Source of the DNA: DASSTY01 sp035760645
Lineage (GTDB): Bacteria; Gemmatimonadota; Gemmatimonadetes; Gemmatimonadales; GWC2-71-9
Reading direction: 5' to 3'
Assembly: GCA_035760645.1 (NCBI GenBank)
Contig: DASTSO010000051.1
Span: 1 to 8,558 of the forward strand
Length of the DNA stretch: 8,558 bases
The notes under the pieces are model-generated. The model did no database searches and was not told the DNA's origin. It saw only the letters and a program-made list of their open reading frames with translations. The translations under genes and the position numbers were made by a program. This document shows positions 5,987 through 8,558 of the stretch, one piece after another; position 1 is the first letter of the stretch; each line of letters begins with the position of its first letter.

Positions 5987-8558
5987 CTACGGCGTGCCGC
6001 GCGCCAGCCGCTCGAAGCGCGGGTCGCCGCGCAGCGGCGCGAAGGTGGGATCGATGCGGAGCCAGGCCGGGGTGAGGAGATAGGGCCGGCGCAGCAGCGC
6101 CTCGAGCCCCGCGAGCGCCTGGTCCCGCTCGCCCAGCAGCAGGTGGATGCGCACGAGCTGGTGCGCGAAGTAGGGATCGTTGAACCCGTTCGGCGCCGCC
6201 CGCGCCAGCGCGAGGCCCCGCTCCGCCTCGGCGAGCGCCTCCGCGCGCCGGCCCGCGTAGGCGAGGGCGAGCCCCCGGAGCACGTGGCGCTGCGGGTCCT
6301 TCGGCGCGCCGCGCAGCTGCGCCGCGAAGGCGCGCGCGGCCGTGTCCGCCCAGACGCGGCTTTGCGCCGTGTCGCCGCGCCAGCCGTGGAGCTGGGCGCG
6401 CACGAGGCCCCACGCGCCGCGGTCGCCGTCGTAGGCCTCGGGCCCGAGCGCGAGGGCGAGCCGCTGGCCCGCGTCGTCCAGCACCCAGCCCAGATCGCTG
6501 TAGGTCGCGAAGTAGGCCGCCAGCTCCGCCGCGGGAATCTCCCCCGCCGCCGCCGCGATCATCCGTCGCGCCCCCGCCAGGTCCCCCTCGGCGAGCGCGA
6601 CCAGGACGCGGTCCTGGACCGCGGTGACGTTGCGGGGGGCGAGGGCGAGCTCGCGGTCGGCCGCGGCGCGGGCTTCGGGGAGGTGGCGCAGGTAGATCTG
6701 GATGGAGGCGAGCCGGCCCGCCTGCTGCGCCGAGCGCGGGTCGAGCGCGACGGCCTCCGGGCCGTGCTGCAGCGCCGCGTCCCAGTGGCCCGCCGTCGCC
6801 TGCAGAAAGGCGAGAAGCCCGACGACCGTGGCATCGCCCGGCGCGCGACGGTACGCGGCCTCCAGCTCGGTCAGCGCGCGCGCGACGTCTTGCTCGACGA
6901 ACTGGTAGTAGCGTCCGAGCGCCAGGTGCGACACGGCGCCGTCGGGCTCGAGCGCCGCGGCGCGCAGGGCGGCCGCCCGCGCGCGCGCGGCCAGCGCGGG
7001 GGTCGGGGTGCTGTTGGCATAGAGCCGCGCGGCGGCGTCCGCCAGCCGGGCCCAGGCGGCGGTGAAGGCGGCGTCGCGCGCCACCGCCTGCTCGTAGTGC
7101 CCGAGCGCCCGCCGGATCGCGGCCGGCGAGGTGTTCGCGCCGGCGTCCCACGCCGCCTCGCCCCGCAGGAAGGCGTCGTAGGCGGCCGGGTCGGCCGTCG
7201 GCGCCCGGGCCAGCTCCGCCTGGGTCGCGCCGGGCAGCGCCACCTGCAGCGCCTCCGCCACCCGGCTGGCGATGTCGGCCTGCACCTGGAAGACGTCGGT
7301 GAGCGGCGCGTCGAAGGGCTGCTGCCACCGGCTCGCCGCGGCGCCGGCCGTGCCCGTCGCCCCTCCCGTCACCTCGACCAGCTCGGGACTCACCTGCACC
7401 CGGCTCGTGCCGTCGGGCGCCTTCGCCCAGCGCACCGTGCCGGTCAGCAGGTAGCGCACGCCGAGCTCCGTCGCGATCGCCGCCGGCGGCTCCCGCGTGC
7501 CGCGATAGGGCACCGAGCTGCTGCGCGCGATCACCTGGAGCCCCGCGAGCGCGGTGAGCTTGCCGCGCACGGCGTCGGTGATGCCGTCGGCGAAGTAGGC
7601 GTCGGCCGAGTCGCCGAGGTTCTCGAAGGGGAGCACGGCGAGCCGCGGCGGCCCCGCGGCGACGGCGCTCGCGGCGGCCGCGGCGGGAGCGCGCTCCGGG
7701 CCCCCGACGCGGCGCCACGCGAAGAGCAGCCCGCCGCCGAGGGCGAGGCCGAGCACGAGCGCCGAGATGAGGGCGTAGCGGCGCAGCGGACCGGGATGCG
7801 GGACGGCGCTCGCGGGCGCGGGTGCGGGCGCGAGCGCGTCGGCGAACGCCGTCATCGTCGCGAAGCGGTCGCCGGGGACGAGCGCGAGCGCGCGCTGCAG
7901 CGCGCGGTCCACCGCCTCGGGCACGTTGGGCCGCACCGTGCGCACGCTCGGCACCGGCTGGCTGAAGCGCTTGGCGACGATCGCCTGCGGGGTGGCGCCG
8001 GTGAACGGCGGCTCGCCCGCGAGCAGCTCGTAGAGCACCGCGCCGAGGCTGTAGACGTCGCTGCGCGCGTCCACGGCGCGGTCGCCGCTCGCCTGCTCGG
8101 GACTCATGTAGGCGGGCGTGCCGACGCTCACGCCCGTGCGCGTGAGCGTCTCGCCCGTCTCGGGCTCCGAGGCGCCCGCGAACGCGCGCGCGATGCCGAA
8201 GTCGGCGACGAGCGTCGAGCCGTCGGCGGTGAGAAGGATGTTGTCGGGCTTGACGTCGCGGTGGACGATCCCGTGCTCGTGCGCGTACTGCAGCCCGTGC
8301 GCCGCCTCCTGCACGATGCGCAGCGCGTCGCGCACCGCGAGCTGCCGCTCCCGCGTCAGACGCGCGCGCAGGCTCTCGCCCTCGACGTAGGGCATGGTGA
8401 ACCAGAGCTGCCCGTCGACCGCGCCGCTGTCGAGGACGCCGAGGACGTGCGGATGCTGCAGGCGGGCGGCGAGGCGGATCTCGCGCTGGAAGCGCTCGGG
8501 GCCGAGCGCGTGGGCGAGCTCGGGCCGCAGCACCTTGAGCGCGACCGGGCGGTCGTGC
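5987..8558 (-). CDS. Transmembrane Ser/Thr protein kinase with TolB-like and TPR C-terminal half, N-terminus missing
   Basis: The visible 856 residues begin at HDRPVALK, just after the ATP-binding glycine loop, which lies beyond the right edge. The VALK lysine (residue 8) is the nucleotide-positioning Lys. The catalytic loop HRDVKPDN is at 99-106, DFG at 119-121 and GTPAYMSPEQ at 146-155, so all visible kinase residues are intact. A Pro/Ala linker (about 243-258) leads to one membrane helix (about 260-281). After it comes a TolB-like/FlgO-like domain (about 305-438) with LAVLPFENLGDSADAYFADG and LGVRYLLTGTVRWA. TPR-like helical repeats follow from about 455 to the end, for example HYEQAVARDAAFTAAWARLA. 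The kinase is cytoplasmic and the C-terminal half probably periplasmic, as in other one-component eukaryotic-like kinases. It stops at TAG 5987-5989, about 97 bp from the convergent lipoprotein gene. The true start is outside the window, and the substrate is unknown. Confidence 0.93.
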   Translation of the reverse strand, partial: HDRPVALKVLRPELAHALGPERFQREIRLAARLQHPHVLGVLDSGAVDGQLWFTMPYVEGESLRARLTRERQLAVRDALRIVQEAAHGLQYAHEHGIVHRDVKPDNILLTADGSTLVADFGIARAFAGASEPETGETLTRTGVSVGTPAYMSPEQASGDRAVDARSDVYSLGAVLYELLAGEPPFTGATPQAIVAKRFSQPVPSVRTVRPNVPEAVDRALQRALALVPGDRFATMTAFADALAPAPAPASAVPHPGPLRRYALISALVLGLALGGGLLFAWRRVGGPERAPAAAAASAVAAGPPRLAVLPFENLGDSADAYFADGITDAVRGKLTALAGLQVIARSSSVPYRGTREPPAAIATELGVRYLLTGTVRWAKAPDGTSRVQVSPELVEVTGGATGTAGAAASRWQQPFDAPLTDVFQVQADIASRVAEALQVALPGATQAELARAPTADPAAYDAFLRGEAAWDAGANTSPAAIRRALGHYEQAVARDAAFTAAWARLADAAARLYANSTPTPALAARARAAALRAAALEPDGAVSHLALGRYYQFVEQDVARALTELEAAYRRAPGDATVVGLLAFLQATAGHWDAALQHGPEAVALDPRSAQQAGRLASIQIYLRHLPEARAAADRELALAPRNVTAVQDRVLVALAEGDLAGARRMIAAAAGEIPAAELAAYFATYSDLGWVLDDAGQRLALALGPEAYDGDRGAWGLVRAQLHGWRGDTAQSRVWADTAARAFAAQLRGAPKDPQRHVLRGLALAYAGRRAEALAEAERGLALARAAPNGFNDPYFAHQLVRIHLLLGERDQALAGLEALLRRPYLLTPAWLRIDPTFAPLRGDPRFERLARGTP

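Noticed and set aside
4248..6083. Long + strand frame of 611 codons across the second lipoprotein
   Set aside because: It is an Arg/Pro/Ser-rich shadow of the lipoprotein frame and runs into the kinase gene; it has no recognisable motif.
5865..7718. Long - strand frame of 617 codons inside the kinase gene
   Set aside because: It is a second frame of the kinase gene on the same strand, with Arg/Ala/Gly low-complexity composition; the kinase frame has clear motifs throughout.
4501..7740. Base-composition drop in the second lipoprotein as a sign of horizontal transfer
   Set aside because: A 60-base line in the lipoprotein gene (4501-4560) is 67% G+C and one in the kinase gene (7681-7740) is 85%. 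Lines in other genes give about 72-73%, so normal gene-to-gene variation explains the difference.

Overview
The window is GC-rich bacterial chromosome, with spot counts of about 67% to 85% G+C in 60-base lines. It looks like a Gemmatimonadota-type or similar environmental genome. The support is gene style: a membrane-spanning Ser/Thr kinase carrying a TolB-like/TPR sensor half, lipoproteins with a Cys-Gly-Gly-Gly-Asp-Ser-Thr-Gly-Pro linker and Ig-like plus beta-propeller architecture, and an ECF41-type sigma factor. The taxonomic assignment is inference; no rRNA or other marker gene is present.

Layout. (1) Positions 1-2217, + strand: a compact four-gene block holding the 3' end of an NTF2-like/DUF4440 protein, a 99-residue unknown overlapping it by four bases, an ECF41 (SigJ-like) sigma factor with its fused C-terminal SnoaL-like regulatory domain, and a four-to-five-helix membrane protein overlapping the sigma gene by ATGA. 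(2) Positions 2262-4045, - strand: a secreted lipoprotein with an Ig-like N-terminus and a YVTN-type propeller, preceded by a 111-residue unknown. (3) Positions 4046-4404: a 359-bp divergent intergenic region with several clean inverted repeats. (4) Positions 4405-5889, + strand: a second lipoprotein, with two Ig-like regions and a TolB/PD40-type propeller. (5) Positions 5987-8558, - strand: a Ser/Thr kinase whose N-terminus lies beyond the window.

How the genes may work together: the first block reads as one regulatory operon in which the sigma factor is co-translated with a membrane protein and is preceded by a free-standing protein of the same fold as its own regulatory tail. The two lipoproteins are probably envelope or surface proteins and do not have an obvious functional link to the sigma operon. 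The kinase is a one-component signalling receptor that would couple a periplasmic TolB-like/TPR half to cytoplasmic phosphorylation. Both convergent gene junctions (2218-2261 and 5890-5986) contain GC-rich hairpins that could end transcription, although neither has a T tract.

No mobile element, tRNA, rRNA, CRISPR array or recognisable riboswitch was found. No clearly novel system is demonstrated. The best candidate for something undescribed is the ECF41 operon with its unusual partners.
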